Source: Psychrobacter sp. AH5 (GTDB taxonomy: Bacteria > Pseudomonadota > Gammaproteobacteria > Pseudomonadales > Moraxellaceae). From it: a stretch of DNA of 64,000 nt. Positions 35,065-44,149 of this stretch are shown one piece after another. The stretch lies in assembly GCF_040371085.1 (NCBI RefSeq), contig NZ_JAMBMT010000001.1, positions 992,001-1,056,000 on the forward strand. Reading direction: 5' to 3'. A program made the position numbers and the translations under genes. A model generated the notes under the pieces. It did no database searches. It was not told the DNA's origin and was given only the letters and a program-made list of their open reading frames with translations. The first letter of the stretch is position 1, and the number at the start of each line of letters is the position of its first letter.

Positions 35065-36048
35065 ATGGCCTTTCAACCCATACGGCACCTTCGTCATTTT
35101 GTTTATAACATCTTACAAAACGATGAACATGACACGCTATTTAGCCGTAGCGTTGATTACTTTTTGATATTTCTGATTTTGACTAATGTGGCCGCAGTCA
35201 TTGCAGAGTCTGTCGATCAGTGGTATTACCCTTATCAAAGTTATTTCACTTTATTTGAGAACTTCTCTATTGTTATATTTTCCGTAGAATATTTACTGCG
35301 CTTATGGAGTGTCGCTGAAGCAAAGCCGGATAATACCACTTGGCGACAACGCTGGGAGTGGCTAAAAAGCCCTTCTGCTATGATCGATCTGATCGCGATT
35401 GCTCCGGCATTTCTAAACTTCTTTGTCACTATCGATCTGCGTTTCTTGCGGATATTACGATTGTTTCGAATCCTCAAGCTTACCCGCTATTTTGCCTCCA
35501 TGCGTATTTTATTGGTGGTTATCACCAAAGAGAAGGGCTCGTTTCAAGCGGTTATTTTTATTTTAGTCATTATGATTGTGACAGCCTCAAGCGGTATTTA
35601 TTTGGTGGAGAACCACGCGCAGCCAGAGGAGTTTGAGTCGATACCTAAAGCCATGTGGTGGGCAGTGGTCACTTTGACGACCGTTGGTTATGGTGACGTG
35701 ACGCCCATTACTAACGCTGGTAAGATTTTAGGCGCAGTGATAACTATATTGGGCGTTGGTCTAGCGGCATTACCAGCGGGTATTTTGGCAACTGGCCTAG
35801 CTAATGAGCTTGCTCTACGCCGAGATGAGCTTGAGCAAGATTTTCGTGAGCAACTGATTAACGGCGATTTTGATTTGGTCCAAAACCAGACGATGATTGA
35901 TAAGATTCGTCGCGAGCTAGGACTCGATAGAGAGCAAGCCCAAGACATCGTGCTACAAGTGCTGCGCGAGCAGTCGCTTGAGCGCCGCGAAAAACAAGTG
36001 GCCGAGGCCAAAAATTTCTGTCCGCACTGCGGTGAGTCATTGCGCTAA
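35065..36048 (+). CDS. Voltage-gated potassium channel-type ion transporter
   Basis: Six-helix inner-membrane channel. S1 begins near residue 31 (YFLIFLILTNVAAVIAES). The S4 voltage sensor has regularly spaced arginines (DLRFLRILRLFRILKLTRYF, about 125-145). The pore contains the selectivity filter TVGYGDVTP (about 212) followed by S6. The C-terminal about 85 residues are cytoplasmic, charged and probably coiled (LALRRDELEQDFREQL), ending in a half zinc knuckle FCPHCGESLR. No RCK/TrkA domain is present. Overall it resembles KvAP-type prokaryotic channels. It ends 34 bases before the convergent TerD-like gene. Confidence 0.9.
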   Translation: MAFQPIRHLRHFVYNILQNDEHDTLFSRSVDYFLIFLILTNVAAVIAESVDQWYYPYQSYFTLFENFSIVIFSVEYLLRLWSVAEAKPDNTTWRQRWEWLKSPSAMIDLIAIAPAFLNFFVTIDLRFLRILRLFRILKLTRYFASMRILLVVITKEKGSFQAVIFILVIMIVTASSGIYLVENHAQPEEFESIPKAMWWAVVTLTTVGYGDVTPITNAGKILGAVITILGVGLAALPAGILATGLANELALRRDELEQDFREQLINGDFDLVQNQTMIDKIRRELGLDREQAQDIVLQVLREQSLERREKQVAEAKNFCPHCGESLR

Positions 36049-36082
36049 GATAATGACTACCTTTTATTGGAGCGATAAATAT

Positions 36083-36733
36083 TTAATTAGCAGCCGGTTG
36101 TTCTACAGGAAGCGCACGTGCTAGCTCATGCGCTACTTGCTGCGCAGCTTTTTCGATATCTTCCGCCATTAAAGGTAGGTTTTGTAGGGTTAAATACCAA
36201 TCATCGACCTCGCGGCGTAAACTTGCCGCCCACAGACAATGACAGTCTCGCGGTACTTGCTTTAGATTAATAGTAAAAGCGCGATTGTCCTCATCATCAT
36301 TCAAATGTACTTCCCCTATTTCAATCTTGGCCAGCGGCTGCTGGTTATAGGAGTGTACAATCATCGCCACATAACGTATCTCAGCTGGAATATGATCCAT
36401 ATATATGCGGATCTGTTCTTGATCTAGTGGCCCATCGTATAGCGCTTGCTCGCCGCGATCTTTACCATTTAAACTGTCGCCTTGATGGCGAACTGATTCA
36501 GCTTTATCACGCAGCTGTTTGAACCATACGATATCACTGATAACGCAATTATCGGTATATAACACGCAGGCGATATCAATATCGATGGCTTTATCATTTT
36601 GCTTTAACCGTTTTTTTAGGCCAGTAGGCTTTGGCGGCGTGAACTGATAATTCATCGCAAAAAACAATCTATCAGCGCTTAAGCCAAGAGCGCTTAAGCT
36701 TTCAGATTTTGGTAAGAATGGGGCAGTGGTCAT
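36083..36733 (-). CDS. TerD-family (tellurium/stress) domain protein
   Basis: The middle of the protein follows the TerD fold: IDIDIACVLYTDNCVISDIV, a short helix, RHQGDSLNGKD (the Ca-site-like 'GDn.tG' region), LDQEQIRIYMDHIPAEIRYV and AMIVHSYNQQPLAKIE. TerD proteins bind calcium and are linked to tellurite, phage and membrane stress. Here it is solitary, with none of terA-C/E-Z near, so tellurite resistance should not be assumed. AAGGAAAT precedes the ATG. The WYL regulator lies 88 bases upstream on the same strand and may control or accompany it. Confidence 0.75.
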   Translation of the reverse strand: MTTAPFLPKSESLSALGLSADRLFFAMNYQFTPPKPTGLKKRLKQNDKAIDIDIACVLYTDNCVISDIVWFKQLRDKAESVRHQGDSLNGKDRGEQALYDGPLDQEQIRIYMDHIPAEIRYVAMIVHSYNQQPLAKIEIGEVHLNDDEDNRAFTINLKQVPRDCHCLWAASLRREVDDWYLTLQNLPLMAEDIEKAAQQVAHELARALPVEQPAAN

Positions 36734-36821
36734 AAATTTCCTTAGATAGCGCGGCTATTTTTTATAGTATTTATTAGTATAATAATTTTAGAGAAATAGC
36801 GGTTAATACGTAATTTTTTAG

Positions 36822-37994
36822 TTAATAATGCGCATTGCCTGAAACCACTTGATAAAGCAGCTCAGGCTTGGCAGCAAGTAGCCCGTGGCCGAAACCGCGT
36901 AGCCACCAGACCAGTTGTGAGGTCATATTGACCGTGGCTTTGACGGTCAAAGTGTCATCATCATTGATAATGACGGTTTGATCTTCGCTCAACTGACTCT
37001 CCGTCAAGCTTTTACCAGCTTGCTTGGTAAAAGTCAGCTCGATAGCAGTGTTTTTACCGTGATCTGGCAAAGTATTGAGTAGCGGATGACTAAAACCCAT
37101 ACCGCCAGCATCTAGATAGCTATCTAACTCAAAGTCCTCAGGGGTTATCGCGCTACTCTCCAAGATCTCAACACTAGCAAAACGGTGCAGAGCAAAGGTG
37201 CGAATGATACGCTCAGCATCATCAATGCGTGTCGCTAATAGATAGATAATTACCCCACGCTGAATAATGGCGATAGGGTTTAAAGTATATTCGCTCGCCT
37301 CGGATTTATTACTACGAGTATAACAAGCCTTAATCTGCTGCTGATAAAACAGCGCATGATAGATGTTATCTTTACTTTCCAAATCGATAGGCGGCGCGAT
37401 GAGCGGCTGCGTCGCGGGCTCAATTCGTACCCGATCAAGCCAAGAGTGGGTAACTTTACTGTTTTTGAGTTGCCGGCGCGCTAAATCAAACCAAGGAAAT
37501 AGCTCATCTAAGATAGCAGGCGGTAGTAATTGAGTTAGATTGGCCTCAACCATATTAAAGGCGACGGCTTGCGATAGATTCATATGCGGCAGGCTTTGTA
37601 GTGGCGCATCTTCCTTCCAGCGCCACCCTTGCGGATTGGCGTTATTTTTTTCAATCGGGAAGCGTTTAGCCAAAGCATTTAGATCGCGCTGCACGGTACG
37701 CAAACTAATAGCAAAACCGGCTAGTTTAAGCTGCTCATAGATATGGCTTGTGCCAACCCAGCGATTGCGTTGTAGCTGCGACAATACTTGCCACTGCCGC
37801 GCGGTGGTGGCAGCGCCGTGGCGACTCGCTGCGGTATCGGCGGCTGAGTCTGTGGCTAGCTCTAACGACACCTCTTTTGCATCGAGCGCTAAGTCTTTAA
37901 TCGCCACGTCATCAATTGCTTGTGGGTTAGTCAAAGCTTGGTCTTCAGTCTGTCTCTTTTCATTAGCAGTCGCAGGAGTATTTTGCGCAGTCAT
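36822..37994 (-). CDS. WYL-domain transcriptional regulator
   Basis: DNA-binding regulator. Residues about 65-130 form a winged helix-turn-helix (WQVLSQLQRNRWVGTSHIYE, ISLRTVQRDLNALAKRFPIE). Residues about 205-300 form a WYL-type ligand domain (KACYTRSNKSEASEYTLNPI, VIIYLLATRIDDAERIIRTF). A C-terminal WCX-like part ends in VWWLRGFGHGLLAAKPELLY. The first about 60 residues are Ala/Asp-rich and low in complexity. WYL proteins sense nucleotides or small ligands and often guard defence or stress genes; here the neighbours are a TerD-like protein and a Lon-like protease. Confidence 0.87.
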   Translation of the reverse strand: MTAQNTPATANEKRQTEDQALTNPQAIDDVAIKDLALDAKEVSLELATDSAADTAASRHGAATTARQWQVLSQLQRNRWVGTSHIYEQLKLAGFAISLRTVQRDLNALAKRFPIEKNNANPQGWRWKEDAPLQSLPHMNLSQAVAFNMVEANLTQLLPPAILDELFPWFDLARRQLKNSKVTHSWLDRVRIEPATQPLIAPPIDLESKDNIYHALFYQQQIKACYTRSNKSEASEYTLNPIAIIQRGVIIYLLATRIDDAERIIRTFALHRFASVEILESSAITPEDFELDSYLDAGGMGFSHPLLNTLPDHGKNTAIELTFTKQAGKSLTESQLSEDQTVIINDDDTLTVKATVNMTSQLVWWLRGFGHGLLAAKPELLYQVVSGNAHY

Positions 37995-38134
37995 GGAGGG
38001 ATAGCCTATGTCGAGTCCGTTTTGCTAGTTTGTATCAAAGTATTTTATCATCGCAGAAAATAGCGCTAGCGTCTAGGCACTTATCGCTATGCTATGAGTC
38101 GATAGCCGAGCAAACGCTACCTTTTTGCTAAAGA

Positions 38135-40912
38135 TTATTGGTCAGCATCACTAAAGGAGTTGTCCTCGTTATATTCATCATTATCTAAGTATTCGTGATC
38201 TAGCTCATCGTCATCTAAGTCTTCATCGCTAGTATCGTGCTCGCGCTGTATACGCTGGTTATCACCGCGCTTTTGCTCTTTTTTTTGTCGCTTTGCGGCT
38301 CTCTTTTTTTTGGCTTTCTTCTTTACTTTTTTATCCTCAATCACTTCCTCGTCTTGTTGGTTTTCATCCCACAAAATTAGCTTACGTAAGATTTTGCCAA
38401 ACAAAGTGTCTTTGTGATAGCGACCTTTTTTATTCAAGGTATCGATAGGTAGGCCGGTCATCAAGCTCAAAGCTTCATTGATATGCCTGACGCCATAAAC
38501 GTAGAATTTGCCTTCATTAACCGCCTCAATAATGTCGTCGCGCAGCATCAGCTGATTGATATTAGCCATAGGGATAACGACACCTTGCTCTCCTGTAAGC
38601 TCTTGCTCACGGCAAGCATCAAAGAATCCGGCTATTTTGGCATTGATACCGCCGACCGCTTGCACCTCGCCCAATTGGTTCATAGAGCCGGTGATAGCCA
38701 AAGCTTGATTGATGGGCACGCCAGCTAAGGCGGAGAGTAGGGCACAAGCTTCGCTAACCGTCGCACTATCGCCATCGATATGAGCATAGCTTTGCTCAAA
38801 CGCTAACGAGGCGCTAAAGTTTAGCGCATGATGCTGACTAAACAGCGCGCGTAGATAGCTTGTCATAATGAGCATACCTTTGGCATGCAGACTGCCGCCC
38901 AAATCGACATCGCGCTCGATATCTAAGATGTCACCGCTACCGATATTAGGCTGAATAACCGCTGTCAAACGTGCTGGCATACCAAACTCACTATCGGCAT
39001 AGCTGACCACTGTTAGGGCGTTGACTTGTCCAACAGCTTGACCTTGGGTATTAATGAGCTGCTGACCGTTTTTGAGCTCATCCCAATATAAATCGCGCAG
39101 ATAACCTGAGCGCTCATCCATATCCGTAATAGCTTGGGTGACGTGCTTAGCTGTGACGATTTGTTGATCGCTAAGCCGAGCATGGCGATTGGACTCATGT
39201 AGCAGTTTGATTAATAAATCACTATGTAAACTTAACCGATCTTGATCTTCAGCTTGCAGGCTTAAATGCTCAAGCAGTGCCGCTTGCGCGCTACTATCAA
39301 AAGGGAGGAGATGAGCGTAATCGATGATATCGGCCATTTTAGCTACTAGCGCTAGCTCATGTTCTTGAGTACGCGGCACGTCATCGTGAAAGTCTGCGCG
39401 TACCTTAAACACCGCATCAAACTCTGGCTCTAACTCTAACAGCTCATAATATAAATCAGCCTCACCCAATAAAATAACTTTGACATCCAAATCAATAGCC
39501 GCTGGCGCTAACGATAAGCTACCGGTTAAAGTTAGCATTTGCTCAAGGCTTGAGAGTTTGATTTTGCGAGATTGCAAAGAGCGTTTAAGACCTTGCCAAG
39601 CATAAGGATGCTCAAGTAAGTGACTGGCCTCTAATAATAAATAACCGCCATTAGCCCGATGCAGCGCGCCGGCGCGGATCATACTGACATCAGTGGTGAC
39701 TGTGCCCAATTGGGTGATTTGCTCGACATGACCAAGTAGGTTGAGATGAGTTGGCAAATCCTCAAAGATTACCGGCGCGCCGCTACCAGGCTGATGACTG
39801 ATCATGACATTGACCGCGTAACGACTAGGCGTAGTCGCTAGCAAAGCACTGATAAATTCCTCGTCATCACCATTGACGATAGGAGCGGCGTGAGTGACCA
39901 TATCATCAAATAAGCTTTGCAGATAATCAAGCACCCCTTGATGGTTAGCAAATTGCTCACGCACCTTTGTAAATAAAGGCTGCAAAGTACGCTGCGCCAT
40001 ATCGCGATGCAGTTTCTCAATCGTGTCATTGGCCTCATCTTCTAACTGCTCAAGCGCAATCGTTAGCTGATTGAAGCGTTTTTGCATATGGTTTTTATGA
40101 GTAAAATTACTAAAGTCTTTGGTAGGTTGGTGGCGTTTATCTTGCAGACTAGCCTTATCAGCTTCTAAGCTGGAGTCGCTACTAGCTGTATCAGCAGGCT
40201 GCTCATGATATTCCTCGTCAGCGCTTTGTGTTGGCAACTGGCTTGGATGCACAAATACCGCTTTATTATCCGAGGCGCGAAAGCTCAAAGCTAAGTCATA
40301 TTGCTTACCCTCAGCATTTAAAGCCTCGTAAGCATGACTCTCTTTTTCGTGCGCGGCATTTTTTATCGCCTCAATTTGGCTTTGATAATAATCGCTACGA
40401 AAGCGTTGACTCAAGCGTTTTTTGACCTGTAGCCATAACTCATTGACCTGCTGCTTAAGCTGCTGGGCTTGACCGGCTGGCAGACGCAGAGAGAGCGGCG
40501 TACGCGGATCGGAGAAATTATGCACATAAACCCAATCATCAGGCGTTGGCTCCTTGGCGGCGATCTGTTGTAGCAAGCGGCTGATAACCGTACGTTTCCC
40601 GAGGCCATTTTCGCCGGCGGCAAACACATGATAGCCACTAGCATCGATATCAAGCGCGGTTTGTAAAGCTTTGAGCGCACGCTGCTGACCAAAGCCAATA
40701 TTTAGCTGGGGCGCCGTGCGAGTATCGCTAGGTAACAAGCTTGCATCGGTATAACGCTTTAACTGCTTGGTACTAATAAGGCAGCGCTGCTTTACCTCAA
40801 TAAATACCGGATGAGGAGCGAAAGCGTCCTTAGTGTCTTTTGAGTTATTTAAGGAGCTGTTTGAGAGGTTATCTGATAGCTCAGAAGTAGAGACAGTAGG
40901 CTGTTTGATCAT
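38135..40912 (-). CDS. Lon-like ATP-dependent protease (YcbZ/LonB type)
   Basis: AAA+ protease related to E. coli YcbZ/LonB rather than classical Lon. A Walker A loop is near residue 95 (AAGENGLGKRTVISRLL). A long inserted helical segment with acidic patches follows. ATPase parts include HRANGGYLLLEASHLLEHPY and DVKVILLGEADLYYELL. The C-terminal Lon protease domain carries the catalytic Ser in DGDSATVSEACALLSALAG and the catalytic Lys in GGINAKIAGFFDACRE. The last about 95 residues are unusual: a strongly basic stretch (KKVKKKAKKKRAAKRQKKEQ) then a strongly acidic one. It probably degrades damaged or DNA-bound proteins. Confidence 0.92.
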   Translation of the reverse strand: MIKQPTVSTSELSDNLSNSSLNNSKDTKDAFAPHPVFIEVKQRCLISTKQLKRYTDASLLPSDTRTAPQLNIGFGQQRALKALQTALDIDASGYHVFAAGENGLGKRTVISRLLQQIAAKEPTPDDWVYVHNFSDPRTPLSLRLPAGQAQQLKQQVNELWLQVKKRLSQRFRSDYYQSQIEAIKNAAHEKESHAYEALNAEGKQYDLALSFRASDNKAVFVHPSQLPTQSADEEYHEQPADTASSDSSLEADKASLQDKRHQPTKDFSNFTHKNHMQKRFNQLTIALEQLEDEANDTIEKLHRDMAQRTLQPLFTKVREQFANHQGVLDYLQSLFDDMVTHAAPIVNGDDEEFISALLATTPSRYAVNVMISHQPGSGAPVIFEDLPTHLNLLGHVEQITQLGTVTTDVSMIRAGALHRANGGYLLLEASHLLEHPYAWQGLKRSLQSRKIKLSSLEQMLTLTGSLSLAPAAIDLDVKVILLGEADLYYELLELEPEFDAVFKVRADFHDDVPRTQEHELALVAKMADIIDYAHLLPFDSSAQAALLEHLSLQAEDQDRLSLHSDLLIKLLHESNRHARLSDQQIVTAKHVTQAITDMDERSGYLRDLYWDELKNGQQLINTQGQAVGQVNALTVVSYADSEFGMPARLTAVIQPNIGSGDILDIERDVDLGGSLHAKGMLIMTSYLRALFSQHHALNFSASLAFEQSYAHIDGDSATVSEACALLSALAGVPINQALAITGSMNQLGEVQAVGGINAKIAGFFDACREQELTGEQGVVIPMANINQLMLRDDIIEAVNEGKFYVYGVRHINEALSLMTGLPIDTLNKKGRYHKDTLFGKILRKLILWDENQQDEEVIEDKKVKKKAKKKRAAKRQKKEQKRGDNQRIQREHDTSDEDLDDDELDHEYLDNDEYNEDNSFSDADQ

Positions 40913-41117
40913 AAAGTTATGGTAGTCATCTAAAGAGTAAAGGATAAGTAAAAAAGCGTTTTATAAGGTAGAGATAATAGGAGCTGGCAAGCGGCGGATT
41001 ATCAAAGATAACGGTAGATAGTATAAGATGACAAAGATTGAGGCAATCTATAACTATTCAAGTCTATAGCTGCGTGATAAAATCATCGCTTCAAATGAAT
41101 AAGGGATAACGTGCTAT

Positions 41118-41831
41118 ATGTCAGCTTCTGCCAACTCATCTAATGGTTTTTTAGCCACTCACGCTAGTATTGACCCGACAGGTTTTGCAAAGCTTGGCGC
41201 GCAGTTGCCGCAGTTAGCGGATATTTTGGCACAGGCCACTGAGCACTTATCTTTATCACTAACCGCTACGCAGCAGCGCCAGTTATTATTGTATTTAGAC
41301 CAGCTATTGTTATGGAATAAAGCGTATAATCTGACCGCTATTACCGACCCTACCGAAGCGCTAGTCAAGCACGTCATCGATTGCTTGGCTATTATAGCGC
41401 ATTTGCCAGCTGGCAATTTGTTAGATATTGGTACCGGTGCTGGTCTGCCAGCCGTGATTATTGCTATTTGTCAGCCTGAGCGCCACTGCACCGCGCTTGA
41501 TAGTAATCAAAAAAAGATTCGCTTTATCAAACAGATCAGTAGCGAGCTTGGCCTAACTAACATACAGCCTATAGCGGCTCGCATTGAAGCGCATGAGGCT
41601 CAATATGAGGTTGTTACCTCGCGAGCTTTTGCTAGCTTAATTGACTTTGTTACTGTGGCGCAGCCGCGTCTAGCGGATAATGGCTATTTGTGTGCGATGA
41701 AAGGTAAAGCGCCAACCGCTGAAGAATTATCCTCATTAGCGAGCACATGGCAGATAAAAACCATCAAATTAACGGTACCTCGTTTAGCCGAGAGTAGACA
41801 TTTAATTGAATTATCTAATAAAAGTGTCTAA
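41118..41831 (+). CDS. rsmG: 16S rRNA (guanine-527-N7)-methyltransferase RsmG
   Basis: SAM-dependent methylation of G527 of 16S rRNA. The glycine-rich SAM loop LLDIGTGAGLPAVIIAI is clear, together with LLLWNKAYNLTAITDPTEAL and VVTSRAFASLIDFVTVAQP. At 237 residues it is a little longer than E. coli RsmG (207), because of an N-terminal extension. It precedes parA-parB on the same strand, the common rsmG-parAB arrangement, but mnmG is not upstream. Confidence 0.95.
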   Translation: MSASANSSNGFLATHASIDPTGFAKLGAQLPQLADILAQATEHLSLSLTATQQRQLLLYLDQLLLWNKAYNLTAITDPTEALVKHVIDCLAIIAHLPAGNLLDIGTGAGLPAVIIAICQPERHCTALDSNQKKIRFIKQISSELGLTNIQPIAARIEAHEAQYEVVTSRAFASLIDFVTVAQPRLADNGYLCAMKGKAPTAEELSSLASTWQIKTIKLTVPRLAESRHLIELSNKSV

Positions 41832-41866
41832 GCTATCGCCATTTTGTGTATTATGAGACCGTAGCT

Positions 41867-41878
41867 GTTGTGAAACAG
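41867..41878. promoter_or_regulatory. parS-like element in the rsmG-parA gap (tentative)
   Basis: TGTTGTGAAACA equals the parS consensus TGTTTCACGTGAAACA with the central TCAC missing, leaving one intact GTGAAACA half. A second GGTGAAACC lies 14 bases further on. This may be a decayed parS or a parAB autoregulatory site. Confidence 0.3.
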
Positions 41879-41988
41879 CCCGGCGTTTTGGTGAAACCTA
41901 TTTGAGATATTCTTTAGATTAAAGAATGACTAGTTTTTTTAAGCGAGAAAACGCTCTACTAATAGACTTTAATAAATTGAGTAAAAGT

Positions 41989-42774
41989 ATGGAAATCATA
42001 GCTATTGCGAATCAAAAAGGCGGCGTAGGTAAAACCACGACGGCGGTAAATTTGACCGCAAGCTTAGCCGATAAGCGTAAGCGTGTTCTACTGATTGACT
42101 TAGATCCACAAGGTAATGCCACTACCGGCACTGGCCTGAGTAAAAATAATCTTGAGCTGACCATAGCCGATGTATTGCTTGATGGCGTATCGCTGCAAGA
42201 GGCTATTATAAAGAGTCCGGCAGGGTTTGATGTGATTGCTGCTAACCGTGAGCTGGCAGGTATGGACATCACTTTGATGGGTGAGACCAATAGCCATGAG
42301 CTGTTAAAGTCAGCTGTGAGCGAGCTTATCGCTGAGCAGGGCGATAAACAAAGCCCGCCTTATGACTATATTATTATGGACTGCGCGCCAAGCCTGAATC
42401 TTTTGACTATTAATGCTTTGGTCGCCACCGATAGCGTTATTATTCCGATGCAGTGCGAGTATTATGCGCTAGAGGGCTTAGCCGATTTGTCACAGACCAT
42501 TGAGCGCTTGACTGAGCTGAACCCTAAGCTGCATATACGCGGCGTCGTCAGAACCTTGTTTGACACGCGTAATACTTTAGCCAAAGATGTCTCAAAGGAG
42601 CTTGAGGCGCATTTTGGCGATATTATGTACAAAACGCATATCCCCAGAAACATTCGTTTGGCAGAAGCGCCTGCTCATGGCTTACCAGTGCTCGCTTATG
42701 AGCGCTGGTCAAAAGGAGCTAGAGCCTATCAGAAGCTTGCGGCTGAGGTGATCAAACAAAGTAGCTCAAGTTAG
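41989..42774 (+). CDS. parA: Chromosome-partitioning ATPase ParA/Soj
   Basis: Deviant Walker-type ATPase that binds DNA non-specifically and moves ParB-parS complexes during chromosome segregation. The protein opens with the family signature MEIIAIANQKGGVGKTTTAV (the Walker A carries both lysines) and continues with LLIDLDPQGNATTGTGL and YIIMDCAPSLNLLTINAL. The frame is open 21 codons upstream to 41926, but the family start fits the ATG at 41989, with a weak TTGAG before it. Length 261 residues. parB follows after 141 bases. Confidence 0.96.
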   Translation: MEIIAIANQKGGVGKTTTAVNLTASLADKRKRVLLIDLDPQGNATTGTGLSKNNLELTIADVLLDGVSLQEAIIKSPAGFDVIAANRELAGMDITLMGETNSHELLKSAVSELIAEQGDKQSPPYDYIIMDCAPSLNLLTINALVATDSVIIPMQCEYYALEGLADLSQTIERLTELNPKLHIRGVVRTLFDTRNTLAKDVSKELEAHFGDIMYKTHIPRNIRLAEAPAHGLPVLAYERWSKGARAYQKLAAEVIKQSSSS

Positions 42775-42915
42775 AGTCTTTGATTAAAAACTTCAGTTGC
42801 AGCAGTATTTTTATTAATGAAGGTAACAACAACGAGGATTAGTCAGTACTTTGATTAATCACGACCTTTATCATTATCATTTGGTTTTTATTGTAGCGTT
42901 AGAGGATCAGAAATC

Positions 42916-44073
42916 ATGGCGAAAAAACGAGGATTGGCTGCCAATCGAGGTTTAGATGCCCTATTAGGATCAATCAAAAAAGAGAAGCAAATCACGGCCT
43001 CAGCACTACAGGACGATACAGCGCTGCGCGTTGCAAATAGTGATGACTTTGCAACACACACCGCAAGCGAAGCAGAAAATAAAAAGGTCAGCAAACAAGT
43101 TATAGAAAATGACACTGTCAATAACGATAAAGAGCAAAAGAGTGCCACTCTAAGTACTAGCGAAAAAGCAAAACGCGCGCCGCGTGCCGCGCGTCATACT
43201 GCTAAAACTCGGCACCATCAAAAGACTCGTAGCAGCGAGCAAGATAATATCGCCCCAGAAGATCAAATCAGTTTGGTACAAATAGCTGTCAATCGCTTGC
43301 AAGCAGGCAAGTACCAGCCGCGCCGCGATATGAGTGAAACCGCGCTAGCAGAACTAGCTTCTTCTATTGAGCAGCATGGGGTTATGCAGCCTATTGTCAT
43401 CAGACCTTTGCTCGCTAGCGAAGATAAGAGTAATGACGAGGTGACTCATGAGATCATCGCCGGTGAGCGCCGTTGGCGTGCAGCAAAAATGGCAGGCAAA
43501 GCGGTTATTCCAGCCATAGAGCGTGCCTTATCAGACGAGCTGGCTATAGCACTGGCGCTGATCGAAAATATTCAGCGTGAAGATTTATCGGTAATAGAAC
43601 AAGCAGCGGCCCTGCAGCGCTTCCATACCGAGTTTGGCATGAGTCACGCGATGATTGCTGAGGTGGTCGGCAAAGCAAGAACCACCGTTTCAAATCTATT
43701 AAGGCTCAATCAGCTGCATGATACCGTCAAGGATCATCTCTCAAATGGGGCTTTGGATATGGGACATGCGCGTACGCTTTTGGCCTTGTCCTCCAAGCAG
43801 CAGCCTATTATCGCCCAAAAAATAATTGACGCTAATATGACCGTGCGCGAAGCAGAAAAGCTAGTGAAGTCCATCTTGCATCCTGTTATAAAGAGCCGCG
43901 TTGAGGCTTCGCAGTCGCATGATATTGAACGCTTAACGCAGCGTTTGACCGATGCACTAGGAGCACAGGTCAAGCTTAAGCACAAAAAAGACGGTCAAGG
44001 TAGTGTGGAGATTTTCTTTCATAATCAAGATGAGCTTGCCGCGCTAATCAAGCAGTTAGATATTCAAAGCTAA
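42916..44073 (+). CDS. parB: Chromosome-partitioning protein ParB/Spo0J
   Basis: Binds parS, slides and spreads along DNA as a CTP-dependent clamp, and loads SMC. The N terminus MAKKRGLAANRGLDALLGSI is the ParA-interacting type. A Lys/Ala-rich linker covers about 25-110. The CTP-binding ParB domain is at about 115-215 (GKYQPRRDMSE, IIAGERRWRAAKMAGK, LIENIQREDLSVIEQA). A helix-turn-helix (SHAMIAEVVGKARTTVSNLL) and a C-terminal dimer domain follow. At 385 residues it is longer than the usual about 290, because of the linker. AGAGGATC precedes the ATG. Confidence 0.96.
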   Translation: MAKKRGLAANRGLDALLGSIKKEKQITASALQDDTALRVANSDDFATHTASEAENKKVSKQVIENDTVNNDKEQKSATLSTSEKAKRAPRAARHTAKTRHHQKTRSSEQDNIAPEDQISLVQIAVNRLQAGKYQPRRDMSETALAELASSIEQHGVMQPIVIRPLLASEDKSNDEVTHEIIAGERRWRAAKMAGKAVIPAIERALSDELAIALALIENIQREDLSVIEQAAALQRFHTEFGMSHAMIAEVVGKARTTVSNLLRLNQLHDTVKDHLSNGALDMGHARTLLALSSKQQPIIAQKIIDANMTVREAEKLVKSILHPVIKSRVEASQSHDIERLTQRLTDALGAQVKLKHKKDGQGSVEIFFHNQDELAALIKQLDIQS

Positions 44074-44149
44074 TTATATCTCTGGTCGCAACTACTCTTC
44101 AAGCGAGTTAAAGTAGCCTAGACAAGCTCAATAACAAAAGAGAACTATC

